From contig MPNB01000001.1 of NCBI GenBank assembly GCA_002238805.1, forward strand, positions 1-64,000: 64,000 nt of DNA. The letters run 5' to 3'. The position numbers and the translations under genes were made by a program. The stretch's first letter is position 1. The number at the start of each line of letters is the position of its first letter. Source of the stretch: Rhodothermaceae bacterium bin80 (GTDB lineage Bacteria; Bacteroidota; Rhodothermia; Rhodothermales; Bin80). Below the pieces are notes generated by a model. It ran no database searches and was not told the DNA's origin. It saw nothing but the letters and a program-made list of their open reading frames with translations. Below, piece by piece: positions 7,737-16,076 of the stretch.

Positions 7737-9284
7737 ATGATGCACAAAAATGTATGTCTCGGAGGAATACTTCTGGTGCTTCTGGTAGTAAACACCGTTG
7801 GCTGCGAGACGTCCCCCGAACGCCCCAATATCCTGATTATTCTTGCAGATGATCTGGGATATTCGGATATCGGTGCCTATGGAGGCGAAATCCATACTCC
7901 CCATCTCGATACACTGGCAACAAACGGCGTCCGCTTCCGCCAGTTTTACAACACGGGACGCTGCTGCCCCACAAGAGCCTCACTCCTGACTGGCCGCTAC
8001 CCACACGGGGCCGGCATGGGAGCTATGGTATCCAGTGTGGGCAGTGAGCTTACGACTGGTCCCTATCAGGGCTACCTGAGTGAATCCGCTGTGACCCTCG
8101 CAGAAATGCTTCTGGACGCGGGCTACAGTACCTACATGTCCGGTAAATGGCATGTTGGAGAGCGCCCTCAGCATTGGCCGCGCATGCGTGGCTTCGAGCG
8201 TTATTTCGGTCTCATCAGCGGTGCAAGCAGCTACTACGAGATCATCGAAAACCAACCGCGTAAGCGGCAAATGGCACTTGATGACGATCCTTGGAGTCCA
8301 CCCGACTCAGGCTTCTATATGACAGACGCGTTCACGGACTATGCAATTGAGTTCCTGCAGTCTCATACATCCAACAAACCCTTCCTGCTCTACTTGGCCT
8401 ACACCGCCCCGCACTGGCCACTGCATGCATTACCTCAGGACATTGCCCGATACGAAAATCACTATGATGACGGCTGGGATGCACTGCGCCAAGAACGCTA
8501 TGCACGAATGCAGGCGCTGGGCGTTATTGACGAAAATTATGCTCTCACTCCCCGGCCCTCTGCTCTGCCTGCCTGGCAGGATCAGTCTGACAAGGAAGAC
8601 TGGTCCCTGCGTATGTCAGTTTATGCCGCCATGGTCGACCGGATGGATCAGGGCATTGGACGGGTTATTGATCAGCTTCGAACCATGGGGACGCTTGACA
8701 ATACTCTGGTCCTGTTTCTGTCGGATAATGGTGGCTGTGCAGAAAGTGTAAATGGGCGTCGATTGCATGATCCGAACACAACTGTTGGCGAGCGTGGCTC
8801 ATATCTGGCCTATGAGGAAGCCTGGGCCAATGCCTCAAACACACCCTTCAGGCTGTATAAGCAGTGGACACATGAAGGCGGGATTGCGACCCCTCTTATC
8901 GCGCACTGGCCTCTTGGTATTGATGGGCCGGGTCGCATCGTGGATGAACCCGGCCATGTAGTTGATCTGCTGGCAACTATCGCCGATGTTAGCCATGCCA
9001 CGCTGCCTCAAACCGACGGAACCAGCCTACTGCCGCTCCTGGATACACAGCAATATAATTGGCCGGATCGCACGCTCTATTGGGAACACATTGGTAATCG
9101 AGCTATCCGCCAAGGTGACTGGAAGCTTGTGTGGGACCGCAACCGCGCAGAATGGGAACTCTACAATTTGGCGACAGACGCGACAGAGATCTACGACCTT
9201 GCATCGGAGGTTCCTCAAATCACCTCACACCTGCAACGCCGCTGGGAAGTCTGGGCAGACTCTATCGGAGTTCGCAAAAATTGA
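7737..9284 (+). CDS. Sulfatase lipoprotein (arylsulfatase A-like)
   Basis: The N-terminus has a signal peptide with lipobox (VNTVGC) followed by NILIILADDLGYSDIGAYGG, the metal-binding start of type I sulfatases. The formylglycine motif is C-C-P-T-R within RCCPTRASLLTGRYPHG, and the second metal site is FLSDNGG. I start it at the ATG pair at 7737 because the 12 residues before it are polar and do not fit a signal peptide; an ATG at 7701 is the alternative. It should remove sulfate esters from a sugar or aromatic compound in the periplasm after conversion of Cys to formylglycine by a maturase not seen here. It is first in a run with an SDR and a second sulfatase. Confidence 0.9.
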   Translation: MMHKNVCLGGILLVLLVVNTVGCETSPERPNILIILADDLGYSDIGAYGGEIHTPHLDTLATNGVRFRQFYNTGRCCPTRASLLTGRYPHGAGMGAMVSSVGSELTTGPYQGYLSESAVTLAEMLLDAGYSTYMSGKWHVGERPQHWPRMRGFERYFGLISGASSYYEIIENQPRKRQMALDDDPWSPPDSGFYMTDAFTDYAIEFLQSHTSNKPFLLYLAYTAPHWPLHALPQDIARYENHYDDGWDALRQERYARMQALGVIDENYALTPRPSALPAWQDQSDKEDWSLRMSVYAAMVDRMDQGIGRVIDQLRTMGTLDNTLVLFLSDNGGCAESVNGRRLHDPNTTVGERGSYLAYEEAWANASNTPFRLYKQWTHEGGIATPLIAHWPLGIDGPGRIVDEPGHVVDLLATIADVSHATLPQTDGTSLLPLLDTQQYNWPDRTLYWEHIGNRAIRQGDWKLVWDRNRAEWELYNLATDATEIYDLASEVPQITSHLQRRWEVWADSIGVRKN

Positions 9285-9445
9285 TCCAGTCTGAATACCC
9301 ACACGCATTATCCCGAACGCAAACCAACACTCACGGATATATCCGTGCCAGAACGAGTTCAATCCTCATGCAGAATCTTGAACTTCAAACGGCCACCCAC
9401 AGCTGGTTGAATTAGCCAGAAAAACTAAGCTTACTTCTTTGAATC

Positions 9446-10171
9446 ATGCAACGTACAATCCTGATCACGGGGGCCAGTACGGGCATAGGCGCCGTTACAG
9501 CCCGCCGTCTAGCCAAGAATAACACGCTTATTCTCCACCATAACCAGTCTCCCATTGAGACTGTAGCAGAAGATGTGCGGAAGCTGGGAGGGATTGCGTA
9601 TACCTCCCAGGCTGATCTCATGCATGAATCTGGCTGTCGCGCGCTCATGCGAGATGTAGTCCGTGTTACGGACCACCTTGATGTACTGGTCAACAACGCG
9701 GGCAGCCTGTTAGAGCGTCACACAGTCGAGAACCTGACCTGGTCGCTCATGGAACGCATCTTTGCATTGAACACTTTTTCAGCAATCCTGCTCACACAGC
9801 TGTGTATTCCGTTCTTGCGGAAAGGCACCTCGCCCAGTATCGTAAACGTGACCTCCATCGCTATGCGGCATGGTGCACCCACAGCAACAGCGTATGGAGC
9901 GGCAAAGGGGGCATTGGACTCTTTTACGCGCGGGTCGGCTCGTGAGCTTGCACCCGAAATACGCGTCAATGCCATCGCTCCCGGTGTTATCCTTACACCG
10001 TTTCATGACCGATACTCTACTGAGGAAAAGTTGGCTGCTATTGCCAGCGATACGCCTGTGGGCTTCAACGGCGAGAGCGATCATATCGCACAGGCAGTAG
10101 AATTTCTGATTGAGAACTCCTTCATTACCGGCGAAACCATAGATGTCAATGGTGGACTATTCATGCGCTAA
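9446..10171 (+). CDS. Short-chain dehydrogenase/reductase
   Basis: A 241-residue classical SDR with a TGASTGIG cofactor loop (8-15), NNAG, a serine in VNVTSIA, the YGAAK active site (Tyr/Lys) and the C-terminal ITGETIDVNGG, all typical of NAD(P)(H)-dependent FabG-like enzymes. It lies between two sulfatase genes, and its last 29 bases overlap the following sulfatase start, which suggests co-translation. A role in oxidising or reducing the desulfated product is likely but not shown by the sequence. FabG of fatty-acid synthesis is less likely in this context. Confidence 0.9.
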   Translation: MQRTILITGASTGIGAVTARRLAKNNTLILHHNQSPIETVAEDVRKLGGIAYTSQADLMHESGCRALMRDVVRVTDHLDVLVNNAGSLLERHTVENLTWSLMERIFALNTFSAILLTQLCIPFLRKGTSPSIVNVTSIAMRHGAPTATAYGAAKGALDSFTRGSARELAPEIRVNAIAPGVILTPFHDRYSTEEKLAAIASDTPVGFNGESDHIAQAVEFLIENSFITGETIDVNGGLFMR

Positions 10172-11567
10172 GCGCCCTCGTCACACATTTTTGCTGCCCC
10201 TGCTCATCCTGGTTTTTTCTGGGTGTTCTACATCTGACCAGGAAACAGACATGCCCCCCAACATCATTTACATCATGGCCGATGATTTGGGGTACGGAGA
10301 TCTGGGCAGCTATGGTCAGACAACCATCCAAACCCCGCGGCTTGACCAAATGGCTGCCGAAGGGATCCGGTTTACCAGTCACTACGCAGGCAGTACGGTA
10401 TGTGCGCCATCGCGCTGTGTGCTCATGACCGGCCTTCACAGCGGTCACTGCCGAATTCGCGGGAACGCACGGCTTCCCCTGGAGGATGAAGACGTAACTG
10501 TGGCCGAAGTGCTTCAGGATGCTGGATATGCGACAGGTCTCGTTGGTAAGTGGGGACTAGGGGAGGCTGGATCTCCAGGCATACCAAACCGTCAGGGATT
10601 TGATTATTTCTACGGATACTTGAATCAGGTCCACGCACACAATTTCTATCCCGAATTTCTGTGGCGTGACACCACACAGGTGGCTCTCCAAAACGAAGTG
10701 GTCGCCGTTGGCAACTTCGGCGGATACGCAACGAAAAGAGTCGACTACTCACACGATCTATTCACAGAGGAAGCGCTTGCGTTTATCGACCGACACACGG
10801 ATGGCCCGTTTTTTCTTTACCTGGCCTATACGATCCCCCACGCAAACAATGAAAGCCGTCACGGCGGATTACACGGCATGGAAGTCCCCGACTATGGCAT
10901 CTACGCCGACATGGACTGGGAGGACGCACACAAAGGTACTGCCGCCATGATTAGCCGCCTCGACAGGGATGTTGGTCGGTTACTGGACCATCTCGCGGCG
11001 CAGGGGATTGACGACAACACGCTGGTGGTCTTCACGAGCGACAATGGCCCACACCGTGAGGGCGGACGCGATCCGGAATTATTCGACAGCAGTGGCCCGC
11101 TGCGTGGTATCAAGCGGGCTCTTTACGAGGGCGGAATACGCGTGCCACTCATAGCCCGATGGCCCGAACGAATTGCAGCAGGCACCGTGAGCGACCACCC
11201 ATCAGCATTCTGGGATTTCCTCTCGACAGCGGCAGAAATAGCCGGCGTTGAAGCACCGGAAACGGACGGGCTTTCATATCTCCCTGCGCTGGCCGGAGAA
11301 AACCAAGAGGCGCATGATCACCTGTACTGGGAGTTTCACGAAGGTGCAGCCCCCACGCAGGCCGTTCGCAGCGGCAACTACAAAGCTGTCTACTTTCATG
11401 AAAGCGGTGTCACAGAACTCTACGACCTGGAACAGGATCTCGGCGAAACTATCGACCTGTCGGCCCAGATGCCCGGGCTGGCTGATAGCCTGGTAGAACT
11501 GATGAGACACGCACGCACACCAAATGAGCGTTGGTCAATCACGTGGACAACTACTGAACTACCGTAA
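10143..11567 (+). CDS. Second sulfatase lipoprotein
   Basis: A 474-residue type I sulfatase with lipobox (LVFSGC), NIIYIMADDLGYGDLGSYGQ, the formylglycine motif C-A-P-S-R in TVCAPSRCVLMTG, and a VFTSDNGPH metal site. The architecture resembles N-sulfoglucosamine or arylsulfatase-type enzymes such as those in polysaccharide utilisation loci. The start lies inside the SDR gene (29-base overlap), so it is probably coupled to it. Its 3' end overlaps the 3' end of the convergent DUF2911 gene by 17 bases. Different active-site context from the first sulfatase (CAPSR versus CCPTR) suggests a different linkage or substrate. Confidence 0.9.
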   Translation: MSMVDYSCAKRPRHTFLLPLLILVFSGCSTSDQETDMPPNIIYIMADDLGYGDLGSYGQTTIQTPRLDQMAAEGIRFTSHYAGSTVCAPSRCVLMTGLHSGHCRIRGNARLPLEDEDVTVAEVLQDAGYATGLVGKWGLGEAGSPGIPNRQGFDYFYGYLNQVHAHNFYPEFLWRDTTQVALQNEVVAVGNFGGYATKRVDYSHDLFTEEALAFIDRHTDGPFFLYLAYTIPHANNESRHGGLHGMEVPDYGIYADMDWEDAHKGTAAMISRLDRDVGRLLDHLAAQGIDDNTLVVFTSDNGPHREGGRDPELFDSSGPLRGIKRALYEGGIRVPLIARWPERIAAGTVSDHPSAFWDFLSTAAEIAGVEAPETDGLSYLPALAGENQEAHDHLYWEFHEGAAPTQAVRSGNYKAVYFHESGVTELYDLEQDLGETIDLSAQMPGLADSLVELMRHARTPNERWSITWTTTELP

Positions 11568-12141
11568 AGGGTATAGTTGCCATAGTACTCTCCCACGCCA
11601 TGGCGAGCGTCCCCCCCGTCTCAGTCACATCAAAAAACGAGATCGTGAATTGATCGATACTGAACCCAACATCTTCGACCATCATAGCAGCACGTACCAC
11701 ATCCTTGTCCGGCGTGTAGTTGTAGGACCCCCACAAGCCATCGCCGGGAGCTCTGCCGGACTCCTTGGCTTCGTGCGTAGATAGAATCAATGTCCAGTCA
11801 CCTTGGTCCAGCTCTACAAAGACGCTGTATTCACCGGCAGGAATTTCTGTGCCGCCGATCATAAGGGGAACTTCCGTATGTAACCTGGTAGATTTGTTTG
11901 CGCCTGCACGCCAAACTGGTGCAGGGCCCGTCACCGTCGTCCCATATTCCTCACCGGAACCGAATATTCCTGTCCGACCACGAAGAATTGGACGTCCATA
12001 GTCAACAATTATCCAAGCCTCCCCAATTTGGGTCGAAGCTTCTCCACGTGGGGAAGCCGGACGTTGAGCATATGCGTAATCGGCTCCAATCAGGAGGAGT
12101 ACGAAGAAGAGCGTGGTGGTTTTGATTCGATGCATGACCAA
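11551..12141 (-). CDS. DUF2911 secreted protein
   Basis: A 196-residue protein with a signal peptide (VLLLIGADYAYA) and the family signature ASPRG...TQIG.AWI.VDYGRPILRGR, then WRAGANKSTRL, ..IPAGEYSVF and a beta-rich C-terminus. DUF2911 proteins are widespread, secreted and of unknown function in Bacteroidota. The start is the GTG/ATG cluster at 12135-12141. It is convergent with the second sulfatase with a 17-base overlap of the two 3' ends. No partner gene is evident. Confidence 0.9.
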   Translation of the reverse strand: MVMHRIKTTTLFFVLLLIGADYAYAQRPASPRGEASTQIGEAWIIVDYGRPILRGRTGIFGSGEEYGTTVTGPAPVWRAGANKSTRLHTEVPLMIGGTEIPAGEYSVFVELDQGDWTLILSTHEAKESGRAPGDGLWGSYNYTPDKDVVRAAMMVEDVGFSIDQFTISFFDVTETGGTLAMAWESTMATIPFTVVQ

Positions 12142-12311
12142 TTGGATAAGCTGATGAAAAGAAAAATCTCAGAGCGGCAATTAACGCAAAGCGTCTTCGG
12201 CTGTTTCGCCTGGCCTGTGCGAATGAGGGATTCCAGAATATCCAACCTTTTTGCTACGCTCAAACAAGTCAACAAAGGGAACCAAAAACGCTTGATCTTA
12301 TTTTAGTATCT

Positions 12312-12656
12312 ATGTCCGAACCATCGACGAATACGAACCGGCTCTACGCCTTGCTGCGAAAGCTGGCAAAGGGGGAAGGCCTCTCCGAGAATGAAACCAC
12401 CGAATTAAGCAACGAGGTTTTTAACATGTCTGGGATTAACACGATTGACCGGATCGGCTCCCGCCTGGACGCAATGCAAGCGAAGCTGGATATGATGGCC
12501 GAAAGCAATCGCACTCAGTGGGAGACATTCAAAGAGTCCAACCAGGCGCAGCTACAGGCACTCCGAGAGTCCAATCAGACCATGCGCTGGATCCTAGGCA
12601 TCGGAGTCACGGCAATCGGGCTCATAGTCGCCTACGGCACGTTCTTCGCCGGCTAG
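12312..12656 (+). CDS. Small coiled-coil protein with C-terminal membrane anchor
   Basis: A 114-residue protein with an N-terminal acidic helix (LYALLRKLAKGEGLSENE), a central coiled coil with heptad pattern (RLDAMQAKLDMMAESN ... FKESNQAQLQALRESNQ) and a terminal membrane helix of about 20 residues ending in FFAG. The tail-anchored layout resembles Bdr/DUF1640-like coiled-coil membrane proteins, but I do not recognise a named family. The gene at 62106-62417 has the same layout and alignable N-terminus (LLRKL-K-G-LS/E-E). A stable hairpin follows at 12668-12718. Confidence 0.7.
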   Translation: MSEPSTNTNRLYALLRKLAKGEGLSENETTELSNEVFNMSGINTIDRIGSRLDAMQAKLDMMAESNRTQWETFKESNQAQLQALRESNQTMRWILGIGVTAIGLIVAYGTFFAG

Positions 12657-12667
12657 GCATCCATCTT

Positions 12668-12718
12668 GCCCCCCCTATCCCCTCTCACCAAGTATCCGAA
12701 TATTAGGATATAGGGGGC
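12668..12718. terminator. Hairpin downstream of the coiled-coil gene
   Basis: GCCCCC and GGGGGC arms enclose a second stem TATCC/GGATA around GAATATTA. The structure starts 12 bases after the coiled-coil gene's stop. It lacks a T-run, so it is a possible terminator or a structural element at the edge of the remnant zone. Confidence 0.45.
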
Positions 12719-12835
12719 ACTGGATAATCGATGCGTCTGGGGAACCCAAAGCCCGTGCCAGAGTCCGGGCGAGCAATATAAAGTTACACCACTTTATGCC
12801 CGGTTTTCGCCGATTTTGATTGGATTTGATGGGGG

Positions 12836-13206
12836 ATGATGACGGCAAAAACGCGGAAACGTCCTCTGCGCAAGAGCGGCCCACATCTAATCATGACCGA
12901 CTCCGAGTACGCCTCCGTCCATTCCCAGTCCGTGTCCTCGTATGTCCGAAGGCTCGCCCTTGGCCATCGCCTCGAGTCCGACTACTATCCAGCGGAGATC
13001 AACCGCGTGCGGGGAATGGGGCAGCGTTTCAATAAATTCATTCACGGCCTACACATCGACCCCACAATCATCTCCGTGTGCTTACCCCTGACGAAGTCTG
13101 CCATCTCCTGGCGGAGCGGCTGCACGAGAGCAACTGCAATTTCACACCCGCGGATTTCCTCGCGAGCTTCAATCGGGGTGTGCGCCAGGCGCTGAGGGAC
13201 GCGTAG
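12836..13206 (+). pseudogene. Frameshifted MobC-like mobilisation protein
   Basis: The first frame gives a basic start (MTAKTRKRPLRKSG) and TDSEYASVHSQSVSSYVRRLALG followed by INRVRGMGQRFNKFIHGLH. This is the ribbon-helix-helix and helical pattern of MobC/relaxosome accessory proteins (.LT..E...S.YVRRLALG...N.L..I..N.N...). Near 13062-13075 the coding shifts: a different frame reads RVLTPDEVCHLLAERLHES...FLASFNRGVRQALRDA and stops at 13204-13206. A single indel therefore explains the break. It is a relic of a mobilisable plasmid or integrative element and sits next to an iteron-like tract. Confidence 0.55.
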
Positions 13207-13216
13207 GACGCCCATA

Positions 13217-13480
13217 GAGCGTCTCAGGCTTGATTAGAGCCATCTGGACGGCTCAAACCCTTTTAGAACGTCCTGCGGGCGTCATACGTCCTCCTACGCG
13301 CCCTGAGGCACGCCTGAGGAGGGTGTACAGGGCACGTAGACGCGTCTAAGAGCGTCTGGGAGCCTGTGGGGGCGTCTGAGTGTGTGTGAGGTCGCGTCTC
13401 TCGCGGCCTGGAGCGTACTAGGATGCGATCAAACGCAATCTAGGCTAAATTAGACGTCGTGATACGTGCTTTTCGACGTC
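13217..13480. repeat. Iteron-like tract of GCGTC/ACGTC repeats
   Basis: The 280 bases between the MobC-like relic and the TnpB fragment hold no gene but contain about ten copies of (A/G)CGTC, several as AGCGTCT or GCGTCTGAG, spaced irregularly at about 12-60 bases, with short inverted stretches such as CGCGCCCTGAGGCACGCC. The density looks like an origin, an oriT or a protein-binding array. It could also be simple sequence drift in a GC-rich relic. Confidence 0.45.
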
Positions 13481-13487
13481 CCTTGAC

Positions 13488-14093
13488 ATGAAACAAACAC
13501 GCACCTACACCTGCCGCCTGATCTCTATCTCCCGAGGGAAGCGGCGTAAGCTCGATAGCCTGTTCGCCGGCATGTGCCTGTGGTACAACTTCTTTGTTGC
13601 GCAATGCAAAGAAAACTCCCGACTGTACCGCGCCTGGAAAGACGATCCAGACAGCAACGAAAAGCCTAAGACACCGAGTTACTATGACTGGTGCAACCTG
13701 ATCACCCAGCAGGAGCGGACGGGCAGTGTACCCAACAAGGACGGGGAGCTGATTGACACCTCATGGCTGCCACGCGCTGCCAAATGTAATGCCGCGAAAC
13801 GAGTCAATCTTGCATTCAAGGAGTTCCTGAAAAGTCAGCGGAGGTTCCCGCGCTTCAAGCCCTTTCATCGGATGCAGTCCTTTGAGGTGGCGCTTGTACA
13901 TGCCTCCCTGACGCACATCGCCGGCAACAAATGGGCCTTCACGGTTCCAACGATCAAGGCGCGCCTGCCATTCACAGACAACCACGGCGTACTGGATCCC
14001 TCCAAGTCCACAAAAAAACTGGCTCTTCCCTTTTTTAGTGGAGGAGGTCAATTTCGGACTCCATCTGGATATAGATCCAGTCCTCCAAGATAG
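13488..14093 (+). pseudogene. Truncated TnpB (OrfB) of an IS200/IS605 or IS607 element
   Basis: The first 170 or so codons match the N-terminal wedge and REC part of TnpB: CRLISISRGKRRKLDSLFAGMCLWYNFFVAQ (the usual ..LYPT..Q...L....G..R..YN pattern), PRAAKCNAAKRVNLAFKEFLK and RRFPRFKPFHRMQSFEV. The RuvC-like nuclease domain and zinc finger are absent: the frame runs into unrelated sequence shared with the tail of a DDE transposase fragment on the opposite strand, and stops at 14093. No TnpA partner is present. It is a dead fragment produced by a junction with another IS near 14030-14050. Confidence 0.7.
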
Positions 14094-14224
14094 AAGTAGA
14101 TTGCGTTGGCAAATCGCTGTTTGTTGCGGAATCCGCGACTCCGGACTTTAATGGTTTTGATTCGGGAGACTCGATGCCATAGACATGACTCATCTCTTTG
14201 ATCTCGATCTTCATTAAACTGATT
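14048..14224 (-). pseudogene. C-terminal fragment of a DDE transposase, probably ISL3 family
   Basis: On the minus strand the frame reads LWHRVSRIKTIKVRSRGFRNKQRF and AIYFYLGGLDLYP before a stop at 14048. The IK.IKR.S.GFRN..RF..AI.F.LG.LDL.P pattern is the C-terminal end of ISL3-type transposases. No N-terminal part is present and the reading frame fades above about 14224. It abuts the broken TnpB, so the two elements were joined by deletion or insertion. Confidence 0.5.
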
Positions 14225-14509
14225 CAGATGGTTAGAATGATGGAAAACCCCGAGAAAATGATCCCTAGGGTAGACTGAAAATAACGGTAACCTCAGTCCG
14301 CACCATTCAAAGTAGCTCCGAATCTAAGGTTGCTTCCACTATATTTGGGGAAGAGCCAAAGAATATAATTGACGGAACGAATATTTGAAGAGTTAATACA
14401 TTGGGTAGAGGCTCGGATGTAGTATATCGGGTGCTGGTAGTGATCCCCGTCCTGTGGACAGGGTGACTACCAGCCTTAAAGCCATACATAACCGGTTCTG
14501 CCGCGAATA
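14225..14509. other. Non-coding stretch with one strong hairpin
   Basis: No gene is seen. At 14433-14473 the arms GCTGGTAGT and ACTACCAGC pair perfectly, and inside them CCC-GTCC pairs GGAC-GGG around a TGT loop, giving a nearly continuous stem. No T-run follows. It lies 37 bases before the start of the peptide operon at 14510, so it could be a leader or attenuator of that operon, or an IS end. Confidence 0.45.
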
Positions 14510-14797
14510 TTGTGGAGAACCGCAAACACATTTTATAATGCGAAAACGAAGAAACTCCTTGATCGATCATTTATCGCTCTGTTTTGTGCAGCTATGCTGA
14601 TGTTTTTCGGCAGTAATGCAGACTCATACAGTGCTGTGGCCGATATAAAATGCAACCATACATGTAGCTTTATGTATTGCACAGGCGGTTCCCAGGTATG
14701 TGAAGCGGGCGTCAGATGTTGCGACGTTGAGGATCTTCCCTGTACTACAGATGAAGCATGGCAGGTAACATGTTACGACGGCGTAGATTTCGGATGA
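14510..14797 (+). CDS. Cys-rich secreted peptide 1
   Basis: About 95 residues: a basic N-terminal stretch, a hydrophobic signal (SFIALFCAAMLMFFGSNA) and a mature part of about 55 residues with eight cysteines (KCNHTCSFMYC, VCEAGVRCC, PCTTD, TCYDG). The only in-frame start that includes the signal's basic region is TTG at 14510; no ATG is available before the hydrophobic segment. Its stop overlaps the ATG of the next gene (ATGA at 14794-14797). Layout resembles the small NVEAL-type exported peptides that precede propeller lipoproteins in Bacteroidetes, but the NVEAL motif itself is not present. Function unknown; disulfide-bonded peptide expected. Confidence 0.6.
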   Translation: MWRTANTFYNAKTKKLLDRSFIALFCAAMLMFFGSNADSYSAVADIKCNHTCSFMYCTGGSQVCEAGVRCCDVEDLPCTTDEAWQVTCYDGVDFG

Positions 14798-15051
14798 AAG
14801 TAACTCTTAAATCTCGGGTGCTTTTTGCATCATTGATATTCGCAGTGCTTATTGGTCTATCGGGGTGGACGTCTAATAATGCTGGACCTAGTATCGTCCC
14901 CGATTGTGGTGACTCGCAATCATGTCATGCGGTGGAATGTGGCGGGGGAAATATGTTTTGTGCATCTATGCCATGTCAGTCGTGTATAGACTTTTTTATT
15001 TCAATTTGCTTCCCAGGGCTACAGATATGTTCTAAGTGGGCATGGCCTTAA
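14794..15051 (+). CDS. Cys-rich secreted peptide 2
   Basis: An 85-residue product from the ATG at 14794: signal peptide (KSRVLFASLIFAVLIGLSGW) and a mature part with about eight cysteines (DCGDSQSC, VECGGG, FCASMPCQSC, ISICFPGLQIC). The start overlaps the stop of peptide 1, and its TAA overlaps the ATG of the propeller gene (TAATG at 15049-15053), so all three are translationally coupled. It is diverged from peptide 1 in sequence but shares size, signal and cysteine content, which suggests an old duplication. No known family recognised. Confidence 0.65.
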   Translation: MKVTLKSRVLFASLIFAVLIGLSGWTSNNAGPSIVPDCGDSQSCHAVECGGGNMFCASMPCQSCIDFFISICFPGLQICSKWAWP

Positions 15052-16076
15052 TGAACAATAGGTACACCGTCCTGATCTGCTTTTTTGTTTTGTCCTGCAG
15101 TAGTGGCGAAGACGAGGCTACCCTCGGAAAGTTTTTGTTTTTAGAAAAAGCTGAGGAGCAACAAACAAGTGAACGGGTTTGGGAAAATGTTTCTGTGAGT
15201 AAGATTTTTGAGTTGCCTGCAGATGAAGAGAGTATGCTGTACGACCCCCAGTATATCATACCGGACACCAATGGAGATATGTATGTTGTAGACTACGGGG
15301 CGTATCAGATTTTGCGGTTTGATTCTACAGGCAATTATATCATGTCCTATGGAAGTGGTGCTGGTCGTGCCCCCGGCGAATTTGTAAGCATATCTGGTGT
15401 TGAAGTAGCGTCTGATTCGCTCATTTATGTAACAGATTCCAACAACGCGAGAATTTCTTCTTTCTCAAAGGCGACAGGGAGTTTAATAGATTCAAGAGCA
15501 TTTGACAGGCAGGAGGCTCCTCACCGGCACGCCATAACAGATACAGGCATAGAGTACATTTTCCGAGCGTTTAACAAACTAGCCTTTGAATCTAATTTCA
15601 GGGATAGATCGGTTGAATTTGGAGAATTAGTGGAAGGTGACCGTTTCGTCTCTGCGATGGTGGCAGACGGGATGATAGAAACGTATAAAGACCTGATGAT
15701 CTATGTTCCTTTGCGCTTTCCTGTAATTATGGTTTATGATGTGAATGGTAGTCTCGTTCGGGCAAAGAAGACAATGACCCTTGACAGATTTGAAGAGCCC
15801 CAACTTGTACGATATGTGATGAATGGAATTGAGAGCTATAGGATTGAAGGCGATTACGTGAATAGTCTCATAGTAAGTGTCGTGGGAGACGAATTGTTGC
15901 TTCAGTCCACAAGCGATTCAGAAGATCAAATTGTTGATGTATATGAAGCCGGGTCGGTCGAGTACAAGTATTCCTTTAGATTGGATTACTACCCGGCATA
16001 TATAACAAATGATCGAATATATCAGCCAACCCGCGATGGCACTGTGATTGTCCATTCAATAAACAGACCTTCTTAA
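15051..16076 (+). CDS. 6-bladed beta-propeller lipoprotein, peptide operon
   Basis: A 341-residue lipoprotein with signal and lipobox (TVLICFFVLSC). Blade motifs include YIIPDTNGDMYVVDYGAYQILRFDSTGNYIMSYG and GRAPGEFVSISGVEVASDSLIYVTDSNNARISSFS. It starts inside the stop of peptide 2. The region from about 14230 to 16080 is visibly more AT-rich than the neighbouring genes, which hints at recent acquisition. Propeller lipoproteins of this type are frequent partners of small exported peptides in Bacteroidetes, where the pair is thought to act at the cell surface. The binding target is unknown. Confidence 0.8.
   Translation: MNNRYTVLICFFVLSCSSGEDEATLGKFLFLEKAEEQQTSERVWENVSVSKIFELPADEESMLYDPQYIIPDTNGDMYVVDYGAYQILRFDSTGNYIMSYGSGAGRAPGEFVSISGVEVASDSLIYVTDSNNARISSFSKATGSLIDSRAFDRQEAPHRHAITDTGIEYIFRAFNKLAFESNFRDRSVEFGELVEGDRFVSAMVADGMIETYKDLMIYVPLRFPVIMVYDVNGSLVRAKKTMTLDRFEEPQLVRYVMNGIESYRIEGDYVNSLIVSVVGDELLLQSTSDSEDQIVDVYEAGSVEYKYSFRLDYYPAYITNDRIYQPTRDGTVIVHSINRPS

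Noticed and set aside
13217-13480. Short repeats as a CRISPR array
   Set aside because: The repeated unit is only 5-8 bases with irregular spacing and no spacer structure; no cas gene is present.
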